Assembly: GCA_030453005.1 (NCBI GenBank)
Contig: JAKDLE010000239.1
Span: forward strand, 1 to 5,470
Source of the DNA: Pseudonocardia sp.
GTDB taxonomy: Bacteria; Actinomycetota; Actinomycetes; Mycobacteriales; Pseudonocardiaceae
DNA length: 5,470 bases
Direction of reading: 5' to 3'
Shown here: positions 1-5,260 of the stretch, piece after piece
How the letters are laid out: every line of letters starts with the position of its first letter
Numbering within the stretch: position 1 is the stretch's first letter
Translations under genes and position numbers: made by a program
Notes under the pieces: model-generated
What the model was told of the DNA's origin: nothing
Seen by the model: the letters and a program-made list of their open reading frames with translations, nothing else
The model's database searches: none

Positions 1-294
1 CAGTCCGCGCACACCGCCGCCGGCCGCGCCGCCGGTCTCACCGACACCGACATCGCCCTCGCGCACGCCGGCTCAGCCATCGACGCCCGCGAGGCCGCCC
101 TGCTGACCTACGCCGTGCGCGTGCTCACCGAACCCGACTCCCTCACCGACGCCGACATCACCGACCTGCACGCCCACGGTTGGACCGACCGGGTCCTCGC
201 CGACGTCGTCGGCCTCGTCGCCCTCAACCAGCTCACCGGCTCGTTCAACCTGATCGCCGGCCTCGAACCCGTCCCGGCCGCCCCGGCCGCCTGA
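1..294 (+). CDS. Carboxymuconolactone decarboxylase / AhpD-like family protein, 3' end only
   Basis: The 97 visible codons are the C-terminal part of a small all-helical AhpD-like protein; the gene begins before the window. The first residues, QSAHTAAGRAAGLTDTDIA, match the stretch following the second cysteine of the family motif Cys-x-x-Cys-x-x-x-His. The histidine is visible at codon 4, and the cysteine pair should lie just upstream. The ending, with LVALNQLTGSFNLIAGLEP before the stop at 292-294, is also typical of the subgroup that includes peroxidase-related enzymes. AhpD-like members use the cysteine pair and histidine as a thiol relay to reduce peroxides or alkylhydroperoxidase; other members are decarboxylases of aromatic catabolism. 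Which role applies cannot be told from this fragment. The next gene starts 19 bp later on the same strand, so co-transcription is likely. Family call is good; exact function is open. Confidence 0.85.
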   Translation, partial: QSAHTAAGRAAGLTDTDIALAHAGSAIDAREAALLTYAVRVLTEPDSLTDADITDLHAHGWTDRVLADVVGLVALNQLTGSFNLIAGLEPVPAAPAA

Positions 295-313
295 TCGCGA
301 GAGGAACACCGTC

Positions 314-1195
314 ATGGACGTCCTGGTCATCGGCGTCACCGGCTACATCGGCGCCGCCGTCTCCGGGCACCTCACCGCTGCGGGACACCGCGTCATCGCC
401 CTGACCCGGTCCGCCGCCACCGCCCCCGACACGCGCCGGGGAGATCTCACCGATCCCCGATCTCTCGTCGCGGCCGTCACCCCGGACATCGACGCGGTCA
501 TCCACGTCGGGTCCCCCACCGACGCCACCACAGATCTCGCCGCCGTCCGCGCTCTGGCCGAACCGCTGCACGGCACCGGGCGAGTCCTCATCTACACCAG
601 CGGGACCTGGGTCCTCGGCCCCACCGGCGTCGAGCCGGTCGACGAGGACGCCGTCACCGACGCCATCGACATCGTCGGGCACCGCCCGGAGGTCGAGCGC
701 CACGCGCTGGACACCGCCGCTCACGGCGTGCGCAGCTCGATGATCCGTCCCGGCGTCGCCCACGGGCGCGGCGGGGGAATACCGGCAATCCTCGTCGGGC
801 TGGCCGCCGAACACGGCGGCGGCCGGTACGTCGGGCCCGCCGGCGTGCGGTGGCCGATGGTGCACGTCGCCGACCTCGCCGACCTCTACGTCGCCGCGCC
901 CGAACGGGCCCCGGCCGGCACCCTCCTGCACGGCGTGGGCAGAGGAATCGGTGCCGGTGCGCGCCCTCGCCGCGGCCGCGGGCCGCGCGGCGGGCGTCGA
1001 CGGGGCGGTGCGAGCCCTGCCCCCCGGCGAGGCGCGGCGCGGTTCGGCGCACCCTTCGCCGACGCGCTCGCCCTCGACCAGGCGGTCAGCGGAACCCGGG
1101 CCCGGCACCTGCTCCGCTGGAACCCGTATCGGGACAGCGCCGAGAAGTCCGTGACCGGCACTTGCGCCGTCGGCTCCCGCGCTCGAACAGCCTGA
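314..1195 (+). CDS. NAD(P)-dependent epimerase/dehydratase family protein (atypical SDR), with an apparent compensated double frameshift
   Basis: The 293-residue frame opens with a Rossmann dinucleotide-binding loop, GVTGYIG, at residues 7-13. Later family landmarks are YTSGTWVLG (94-102), IRPGVAHGRGGG (144-155) and WPMVHVADLADLYVAA (180-195). I do not see the Tyr-x-x-x-Lys pair of classical dehydrogenases, which suggests the atypical SDR branch of unknown substrate. The start is supported by GAGAGGA at 299-305. Residues 210-242 are an Arg/Gly-rich stretch unlike the family. Over the same bases, the frame starting at 942 reads EESVPVRALAAAAGRAAGV, a good family match. The normal frame resumes as RFGAPFADALALDQ from 1040. 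An extra base near 941 and a lost base near 1038-1040 explain this. The enzyme may therefore be damaged over about 33 residues, or the sequence has two errors. It lies between the AhpD-like gene and a transporter on the same strand. Confidence 0.88.
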   Translation: MDVLVIGVTGYIGAAVSGHLTAAGHRVIALTRSAATAPDTRRGDLTDPRSLVAAVTPDIDAVIHVGSPTDATTDLAAVRALAEPLHGTGRVLIYTSGTWVLGPTGVEPVDEDAVTDAIDIVGHRPEVERHALDTAAHGVRSSMIRPGVAHGRGGGIPAILVGLAAEHGGGRYVGPAGVRWPMVHVADLADLYVAAPERAPAGTLLHGVGRGIGAGARPRRGRGPRGGRRRGGASPAPRRGAARFGAPFADALALDQAVSGTRARHLLRWNPYRDSAEKSVTGTCAVGSRARTA

Positions 1196-1216
1196 GCCGC
1201 CTGGCGGGTCGCGACC

Positions 1217-1221
1217 GGAGG
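1217..1221 (+). promoter_or_regulatory. Shine-Dalgarno GGAGG that decides the MFS transporter start
   Basis: GGAGG lies 8 bases before the ATG at 1230. Two other in-frame starts are poorly placed: GTG at 1221 overlaps the Shine-Dalgarno itself, and ATG at 1224 is only 2 bases from it. The start at 1230 is therefore preferred. Confidence 0.75.
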
Positions 1222-1229
1222 TGATGACG

Positions 1230-3269
1230 ATGCGCGCCGTCCCCGCGCTCCCGGGCGCGTTCTGGCGAGGCTGGGCCGTGATGGCGCTGGGACGGCTCGC
1301 GCAGTTCGTCGAGCCGTTCCTGCCGGTCCTGCTGCTGGCCCGGCTCGGCGCCGACCCGACGGCTGCCGCGAGCGTCCTGCTGGCCGTGCAACTGGCGGCC
1401 ACGGCGGGTTCCGCCACGGCGGGCGCGGTCATGGATCGATGGGGACGGCGGCGCGTCCTGCGCCTCGGCCTCGCCGCGGCCGGCGTCTCCTGTGCTGCGC
1501 TCGCGCTGGCCCCGCACCTCGGGGTCGCGGCCGTGGCCGCAGTTGTCTACGGGGTGTCGGCCGCGGCCTGGCGGGGGGCCGCGCAGGCGCTCGTCCCGGC
1601 CACCCTGGCCGACGCGGGGGTACCCGCGGGCACCCGGACCATCGCCTTCGGGCTGCTGATCTGGGCCTCGAACCTGGGAGCGGTGGTCAGCTCCGCCGTC
1701 GGCGCCGCCGGCGCACCGGTGCGCTGGCTGATCGCGGTGCAGGGGGTGATGCTGATCCTCACCGCGATCCTGGCACGCCTCCTGCCGAGCGTGGACGCCG
1801 GTACGGACGATCAGGCCGGGCACGCGGGCGGTGGAAACGGCCGAGCGGCGGTCGCCGTCGCGCCACGGCTCGCTCGCGTGCCCGACGCGGGACTGTGGCT
1901 GCTGGCGCTCGCCGTGGCCCCTGCGACCGCACTGATGTTCCAGGCCTTCTCCGGCCTGGCCATCCTGCTCTCGCCCGCGGACTACCGGCAGATGGTGCTG
2001 GTCAACGCGCTCGTGCTGGTGGCCGGTCAGCCGCTGGTGACCTGGACCGCGAGGCGGGTCCCCGCCGGGCCGCTCCTCGCCCTAGCCGGGCTCGGGCTCG
2101 CCGCCGGGCTCGCGCTGCACGCCACGGGGTCGCCCGTGCTCGTCGCGACGCCCGTGTGGACCCTCGCCGAGCTCGTCGTGATCGTCGTGCCGTCCGCTGT
2201 GGTCGCCGGCATCGCGCCGCACCGCAGCGCCGGTGTCTACATCGGCACGTTCCAGGCCGTGCAGGGCGGTGCCGCCGCCGCGGCGAGCTTCGCCGGACCG
2301 GTCATCGCCGCCGCCTCACCCGCGGCGTTCGCCCTGAGCTGCCTCACGCTGGCCGCGCTGGGCGGCATCGCCCTGCTCGGCCTGCGCCGGCTGCTCCAGA
2401 CCGGCCTCGACCAGCCCGTCGACTGCTCCTGCGGCGCCGTGCTCTGCCGCTGCGGCGGCATCGACATGACCTGCGTCGGCCCCGCCCCCCTGATCCTGCC
2501 CGTCGCCAGGTTCCCGCACCGCTGCCCGCGCCCGCGGCCGGCGCAGCCCTCTTCGCGATCGCACCGGGATCATCGTGAGCACGACGACCACGCCGGCGGC
2601 CATGAGTCCGGCCGCAGTGAGGAACCCGGCCGACCACCCCCGCGTGACGGCCTCCGCAGTAGCGGCCGTGCCGGGCGGCGTCAGCGCGGCGGTGCGGGCC
2701 GTGCTGACGGCGGTCAGCACGGCGAGCCCGATCGCACCACCGACCTGCTGGGCGGAGGTGAAGAGCGCCGCAGCCACGCCGCTGTCCTGCTCCGGGGCCG
2801 ATCCGACCGCCACCGTCGCGAGCGCGACGAACGCGATCCCCAGCCCCAGTCCGGCCAGCACGAACGCCGGCAGCACCGTCCCGGGATACGTGCTGTCCGG
2901 CGCGACACGGATCAGTCCGGCGAGTGCCAGCGCGACGAGCGCGGTGGAGAGGATCAGCAGCGGACGCGGGCCGGTCCGCCGCATGACCGCGCCGGTGATC
3001 GTCGAGGCGACCACGATCGCCACCGTCAAGGGCAGGAAGGCCAGACCGGTCGCGACCGCGCCGTACCCCAGCGTGCCACCGGTGAACAGGCTCATGAAGT
3101 AGAACAACGCCCAGATCGCCGCGCCGAGGGTCAGGCCGGTCAGGTTGCCGCCCAGCACGGCGCGGTTCCGGATCAGCCGGACCGGCACCAGCGCGTACGA
3201 CCGCACGGCCTGCAGGCGGGCGAACGTGAGCAGAAGGCATGCGGCCACGAGCAGCACCGGGAGCGCTGA
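1230..3269 (+). CDS. MFS transporter (12-helix, DHA1-like) with Cys-rich tail; frame runs on past the true domain end near 2550
   Basis: This is an inner-membrane secondary transporter; the substrate is unknown. Roughly 390 residues form two blocks of hydrophobic helices separated by a polar loop near residues 187-217. MFS motif A is clear as GAVMDRWGRRRVL at about residues 65-77. The domain ends around LLGLRRLLQTGLDQPV. A tail follows with cysteines at 399, 401, 406, 408 and 415 (pattern CxC-x4-CxC-x6-C) and one more at 432. Codons keep G or C at the third position without exception up to 2549. From 2550 the codons lose this bias and the frame simply reads the antisense of the convergent DHA2 gene until the stop at 3267-3269. 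I therefore trust coding to about 2550; the remaining 240 or so residues, very rich in Arg, Asp, His and Gln, are probably run-on. No stop exists where one is expected. Likely the last gene of the unit starting before position 1. Confidence 0.8.
   Translation: MRAVPALPGAFWRGWAVMALGRLAQFVEPFLPVLLLARLGADPTAAASVLLAVQLAATAGSATAGAVMDRWGRRRVLRLGLAAAGVSCAALALAPHLGVAAVAAVVYGVSAAAWRGAAQALVPATLADAGVPAGTRTIAFGLLIWASNLGAVVSSAVGAAGAPVRWLIAVQGVMLILTAILARLLPSVDAGTDDQAGHAGGGNGRAAVAVAPRLARVPDAGLWLLALAVAPATALMFQAFSGLAILLSPADYRQMVLVNALVLVAGQPLVTWTARRVPAGPLLALAGLGLAAGLALHATGSPVLVATPVWTLAELVVIVVPSAVVAGIAPHRSAGVYIGTFQAVQGGAAAAASFAGPVIAAASPAAFALSCLTLAALGGIALLGLRRLLQTGLDQPVDCSCGAVLCRCGGIDMTCVGPAPLILPVARFPHRCPRPRPAQPSSRSHRDHREHDDHAGGHESGRSEEPGRPPPRDGLRSSGRAGRRQRGGAGRADGGQHGEPDRTTDLLGGGEERRSHAAVLLRGRSDRHRRERDERDPQPQSGQHERRQHRPGIRAVRRDTDQSGECQRDERGGEDQQRTRAGPPHDRAGDRRGDHDRHRQGQEGQTGRDRAVPQRATGEQAHEVEQRPDRRAEGQAGQVAAQHGAVPDQPDRHQRVRPHGLQAGEREQKACGHEQHRER
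2316..3269. other. Region open on both strands: tail-to-tail overlap of two transporter frames
   Basis: The plus-strand transporter frame and the minus-strand DHA2 frame overlap here by 954 bp. Plus-strand coding signal (family similarity, third-position G/C) is good up to about 2550, and minus-strand signal is good down to about 2560. The remainder on each strand looks like shadow. The frames are in codon-on-codon register: a codon ending in G/C cannot be a minus-strand stop, because the three such codons (TCA, TTA, CTA) end in A, and the reverse holds for the other strand. The long open tails therefore follow from composition. No clear terminator hairpin with a T-run was seen between the genes. 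Confidence 0.75.
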
Positions 3270-3950
3270 CCAGCCGTCCTGCGCGGCGCGCACCGAGCCG
3301 AGGACCAACCCACCGAGCCCGGCCGTCGCGAGCAGCGCTCCCGCCACATCGAACCGCTCACCCCGCCCTGCTCGGCTCTCGGGAAGCACGAGTACGGCCG
3401 TCGCCGCCGCGACGGCGGCGACCGGAACGGTGGCCCAGAACACCCAGGGCCAGGACAGGTACTCGGTCAGCAGCCCGCCCAGGATCAGGCCGAGCGCCGC
3501 GCCGCTCGCCGAGACAGCGCCCCACACCGCCAAGGCCCGGTCCCGGTCGCGTCCCGACGCGAAGACCACCATCAGCAGGGCCAGTGACGACGGCGCCAGG
3601 GCGGCCGCACCCACCCCCTGCAGCGCGCGACCGGCGATCAGGACCGCCCCGGATGCGGCCGACGCCGCGAGCAGAGATCCGACGCCGAACGCTGTGGCCC
3701 CGGCGACGAACAATCGCCGGCGGCCGAGGCGGTCGGCGAGGCGACCACCCAGGAGGAGGAAGCCGCCGAACGCCAGAACGTAGGCGGTGATCACCCAATG
3801 CAGGTCTGCGGGTCCGAGCGCGAGGTCGTCCCGGATGTCGGGCAGCGCCACGTTCACGATGGTCGCGTCGAGCACGATCAACAGCTGACTCCCGGCCAGC
3901 ACGGCCAACGCCGACCACCGTCGCTTCGACGTGCGTTCTGCGGACTTCAC
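2316..3950 (-). CDS. MFS drug efflux pump, DHA2 family (EmrB/QacA type, 14 helices); frame runs on past the true end near 2550
   Basis: This is a probable proton-driven exporter of toxic organic compounds in the cytoplasmic membrane. Family landmarks in order are LDATIVNVALPDI at residues 27-39 (motif D1), GGRLADRLGRRRLF at 68-81 (motif A), GAALGLILGG at 150-159 (motif C region), SWPWVFWATVPV at 166-177, and EQDSGVAAALFTSAQQVGGAIGLA at 387-410. The last helix ends at about VVVVLTMIPVRSRR, residue 467, a normal length for the family. The frame then continues 77 residues in Ala/Gly/Gln-rich sequence antisense to the neighbouring transporter, down to the stop at 2316-2318, so this tail is probably run-on. 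The start is GTG at 3948-3950; there is no Shine-Dalgarno, and the promoter-like elements suggest a leaderless mRNA. It is divergent from a TetR regulator with repeat operators in between, the classical arrangement for repressor-controlled efflux. The substrate cannot be predicted. Confidence 0.92.
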   Translation of the reverse strand: MKSAERTSKRRWSALAVLAGSQLLIVLDATIVNVALPDIRDDLALGPADLHWVITAYVLAFGGFLLLGGRLADRLGRRRLFVAGATAFGVGSLLAASAASGAVLIAGRALQGVGAAALAPSSLALLMVVFASGRDRDRALAVWGAVSASGAALGLILGGLLTEYLSWPWVFWATVPVAAVAAATAVLVLPESRAGRGERFDVAGALLATAGLGGLVLGSVRAAQDGWSALPVLLVAACLLLTFARLQAVRSYALVPVRLIRNRAVLGGNLTGLTLGAAIWALFYFMSLFTGGTLGYGAVATGLAFLPLTVAIVVASTITGAVMRRTGPRPLLILSTALVALALAGLIRVAPDSTYPGTVLPAFVLAGLGLGIAFVALATVAVGSAPEQDSGVAAALFTSAQQVGGAIGLAVLTAVSTARTAALTPPGTAATAEAVTRGWSAGFLTAAGLMAAGVVVVLTMIPVRSRRGLRRPRARAAVREPGDGQDQGGGADAGHVDAAAAAEHGAAGAVDGLVEAGLEQPAQAEQGDAAQRGQREAAQGERRG

Positions 3951-3967
3951 TCAACAAGCGTAGAGCC
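3946..3967 (+). repeat. Direct repeat copy 1, candidate TetR operator
   Basis: This 22-bp unit matches the one at 3979-4000 at 19 of 22 positions, with differences at 3950, 3957 and 3966. Within it, 3950-3965 forms an imperfect palindrome CTCaAC-N4-GTaGAG, as expected for a dimeric TetR protein. It covers the GTG start of the DHA2 pump and its likely -10 element, so a bound repressor would block pump transcription. The operator role is inferred from position and symmetry. Confidence 0.6.
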
Positions 3968-3987
3968 CCACAGAGGCGTTCAGTCAA
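3957..3987 (-). promoter_or_regulatory. Candidate promoter of the DHA2 pump, leaderless
   Basis: On the minus strand, TTGACT (3987 to 3982) is followed after 19 bp by TACGCT (3962 to 3957), which fits the actinobacterial TAnnnT -10 form. Six bases then separate the -10 from the GTG start at 3950, so transcription should begin at or next to the start codon. This agrees with the absence of a Shine-Dalgarno. The 19-bp spacing is slightly long, so confidence is moderate. Confidence 0.45.
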
Positions 3988-4000
3988 CACGCGTAGAGTC
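3979..4000 (+). repeat. Direct repeat copy 2, candidate TetR operator
   Basis: This is the second 22-bp unit, offset by 33 bp from copy 1, about three helical turns, so both copies lie on roughly the same face of the DNA. Its core GTCaAC-N4-GTaGAG (3983-3998) is an imperfect palindrome. It overlaps the likely -35 of the DHA2 promoter and a possible -10 (TAGAGT, 3994-3999) for the tetR gene, so one protein could control both directions. Confidence 0.6.
3994..3999 (+). promoter_or_regulatory. Possible -10 element for the tetR gene
   Basis: TAGAGT fits TAnnnT and would place the transcription start near 4006, about 30 bases before the tetR ATG. No convincing -35 is seen upstream. The element lies inside repeat copy 2, which would make the gene self-repressed if that repeat is the operator. 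Confidence 0.3.
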
Positions 4001-4035
4001 AAACCGGAAACATCCAGGGCGAGGAACGGACGCAG

Positions 4036-4623
4036 ATGGTCGACGACGAGAAGCCGATGTCATTGACGCGCGCCGAGCGCAGGCGCCGCAGCGAGGCCTC
4101 GATCCTGGGTGCCGCCCGGGAACTGCTGGCCGAACGAGGCTTCGAACGCACGACGATCCGCGGCGTGGCCGAGCGAGCGGGCGTCGATCCCGCACTGGTG
4201 ATGCAACACTTCGGAACCAAGGACGACCTGTTCGCAGCCGCGGCGACGTGGAGCGTGCCGATCCACGGCCTGCTCGGGGCCGGCCGCGAGGACCTGCCGC
4301 ACGCCGCCATCGAGCACGTCCTCGACGCGTTCGAAGACCCCGAACTACGCGGGACGGCTGAGGCCGTACTGCGTAGCTGCCTGACGCATCCGGCCGCGGG
4401 GACGATCGTGCGCGAGCAGGTGCTGGGATCAGCGCAAGCCGCCGTCGCCACGACGATCGGCGGGCCGGACGCCGAGCTGCGGGCCGCCCTGCTCAATGCC
4501 TGCACCCTCGGACTGAGTATCGCCCGCTACCTGCTGGCCGTGCCGGCTCTGGCCGACGTCGACCGCGCCGATCTCGAGCGAGTACTGGGCCCCGCACTGC
4601 AGGCGCTCGTCGACCCGACGTGA
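4036..4623 (+). CDS. TetR/AcrR family transcriptional regulator, likely repressor of the adjacent efflux pump
   Basis: This 195-residue protein has the usual TetR length. The N-terminal DNA-binding domain covers about residues 14-68: SILGAARELLAERGFERTTI forms the first helices, and VAERAGVDPALVMQHFGTKDDLF is the helix-turn-helix with the family F/Y-x-x-K-x-x-L ending. The C-terminal half is the ligand-binding and dimerisation domain, closing with LGLSIARYLLAVPALADVD and a short Pro-containing end typical of one actinobacterial subgroup. The start at ATG 4036 is supported by GAGGAA at 4021-4026, nine bases upstream; an internal ATG at 4057 has no such support. It is divergent from the DHA2 pump across 85 bp carrying two repeat operators. 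By analogy with QacR/TetR pairs, it probably releases DNA when it binds a pump substrate. The inducer is unknown. Confidence 0.93.
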   Translation: MVDDEKPMSLTRAERRRRSEASILGAARELLAERGFERTTIRGVAERAGVDPALVMQHFGTKDDLFAAAATWSVPIHGLLGAGREDLPHAAIEHVLDAFEDPELRGTAEAVLRSCLTHPAAGTIVREQVLGSAQAAVATTIGGPDAELRAALLNACTLGLSIARYLLAVPALADVDRADLERVLGPALQALVDPT

Positions 4624-4640
4624 GCGCACATCCCCCGCCT

Positions 4641-4669
4641 TTGACTACGTTACCCCCCTAGGGTATATT
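4641..4669 (+). promoter_or_regulatory. Promoter of the csoR-copZ operon
   Basis: TTGACT (4641-4646) and TATATT (4664-4669) are separated by exactly 17 bp, close to the vegetative sigma consensus and the strongest promoter in the window. Transcription should start near 4676, about 18 bases before the csoR ATG. The spacer contains the CsoR operator. Confidence 0.8.
4651..4665 (+). promoter_or_regulatory. CsoR operator (copper box)
   Basis: TACCC-N5-GGGTA is an inverted repeat with the perfect inner palindrome CCCTAGGG at 4656-4663. It resembles the C-run/G-run pseudo-palindromes bound by CsoR in Mycobacterium and Streptomyces. It fills the -35/-10 spacer and touches the -10, so bound apo-CsoR would exclude RNA polymerase and Cu(I) would relieve this. 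Confidence 0.75.
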
Positions 4670-4693
4670 CGTCCTTGTCGCCGAGGAGGACCG

Positions 4694-4975
4694 ATGAACG
4701 GTTACGCACAGGACAAGGACGCCTACCTCAAGCGGATGCGCCGCATCGAGGGTCAGGTGCGCGGCATCGCGAAGATGATCGAGGAGGACAAGTACTGCAT
4801 CGACGTGCTCACGCAGGTCTCCGCGGCGACCAAGGCCCTGGAGGCGGTGGCGCTGGGCCTGCTCGACGAGCACCTCAAGCACTGCGTGACCCAGGCCGCG
4901 GCCGAAGGCGGCGCCACCGCCGACCAGAAGGTCGCCGAGGCCAGCGCCGCGATCGCCCGCCTCGTCAGGTCCTGA
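4694..4975 (+). CDS. csoR: Copper-sensing transcriptional repressor CsoR
   Basis: This 93-residue all-helical repressor of the CsoR/RcnR/FrmR family binds Cu(I) and then leaves its operator. The family core LKRMRRIEGQVRGIAKMIEEDK lies at residues 12-33. The three Cu(I) ligands are present as Cys35, His60 and Cys64 (YCIDVL and EHLKHC), one residue offset from Cys36/His61/Cys65 of M. tuberculosis CsoR. The neighbouring Tyr34, a second-shell residue in that protein, is also kept. This pattern favours copper over the nickel (RcnR) or formaldehyde (FrmR) branches. AGGAGG at 4684-4689 supports the start. An operator lies in its own promoter, so it is self-regulated. copZ follows after 31 bp in the same operon. 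Confidence 0.96.
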   Translation: MNGYAQDKDAYLKRMRRIEGQVRGIAKMIEEDKYCIDVLTQVSAATKALEAVALGLLDEHLKHCVTQAAAEGGATADQKVAEASAAIARLVRS

Positions 4976-5006
4976 CCCACCCACACCGAAAGGAAGCACT
5001 GCCGTC

Positions 5007-5216
5007 ATGAGCGAGACCACCTACACCGTCAACGGGATGACCTGCGACCACTGCGTCGCCTCGGTCACCGAGGAGATCACCGAGATCGACGGCGTCACCG
5101 CCGTCGCGGTCGACCTGCCCACCGGCTCGGTCACCGTCACCAGCACCACGACGATCGACGAGGCGCAGGTCCGCGCCGCCGTCGAGGAGGCCGGCTACCG
5201 CCTGTCCCCCGTCTGA
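5007..5216 (+). CDS. copZ: Copper chaperone CopZ (heavy-metal-associated domain protein)
   Basis: This 69-residue protein is a single HMA domain of ferredoxin-like fold. The metal site GMTCDHC is at residues 10-16, with Cys13 and Cys16 binding Cu(I). The rest follows the usual pattern: VASVTEEITEIDGV, a beta strand ending SVTVTS, then IDEAQVRAAVEEAGY. Its length is standard for a stand-alone cytosolic chaperone that hands Cu(I) to a CopA-type ATPase and to CsoR. AAAGGA lies at 4989-4994, 12 bases before ATG. It sits directly after csoR under the same copper-responsive promoter. Confidence 0.95.
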   Translation: MSETTYTVNGMTCDHCVASVTEEITEIDGVTAVAVDLPTGSVTVTSTTTIDEAQVRAAVEEAGYRLSPV

Positions 5217-5260
5217 CCACGACTGGCGGCACCCGCCGCCACCCGACCAGGAAATGGATC

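Noticed and set aside
245..1432. Long minus-strand open frame of about 395 codons opposite the dehydrogenase and the MFS start
   Set aside because: The translation is Ala/Gly/Arg/Asp-rich with no recognisable domain, while the plus strand encodes clear families. It is a composition shadow of high-GC codons.
1439..2578. Plus-strand frame of 379 codons inside the MFS gene, ending in a TGA at 2576-2578
   Set aside because: It is an Arg/Ala/Pro-rich out-of-frame shadow of the transporter. Only its stop is of note, as a possible true end if there is an indel near 2550.
2575..3102. Plus-strand frame opposite the DHA2 pump, rich in Ser, Thr, Ala and Pro
   Set aside because: It is antisense to well-supported DHA2 helices, and I see no ribosome site or family features.
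3798..4361. Plus-strand frame spanning the intergenic region and the tetR start
   Set aside because: It crosses the divergent promoter region and reads Arg/Gly-rich out-of-frame sequence over a clear TetR gene.
4658..5020. Minus-strand frame opposite csoR
   Set aside because: It is the antisense shadow of csoR and covers the promoter and operator; there is no independent evidence for it.
5224..5241. Short hairpin TGGCGG-N6-CCGCCA after copZ, considered as a terminator
   Set aside because: It has only a 6-bp stem with no T-run, and the next gene follows closely on the same strand. At most it is a weak mRNA structure.
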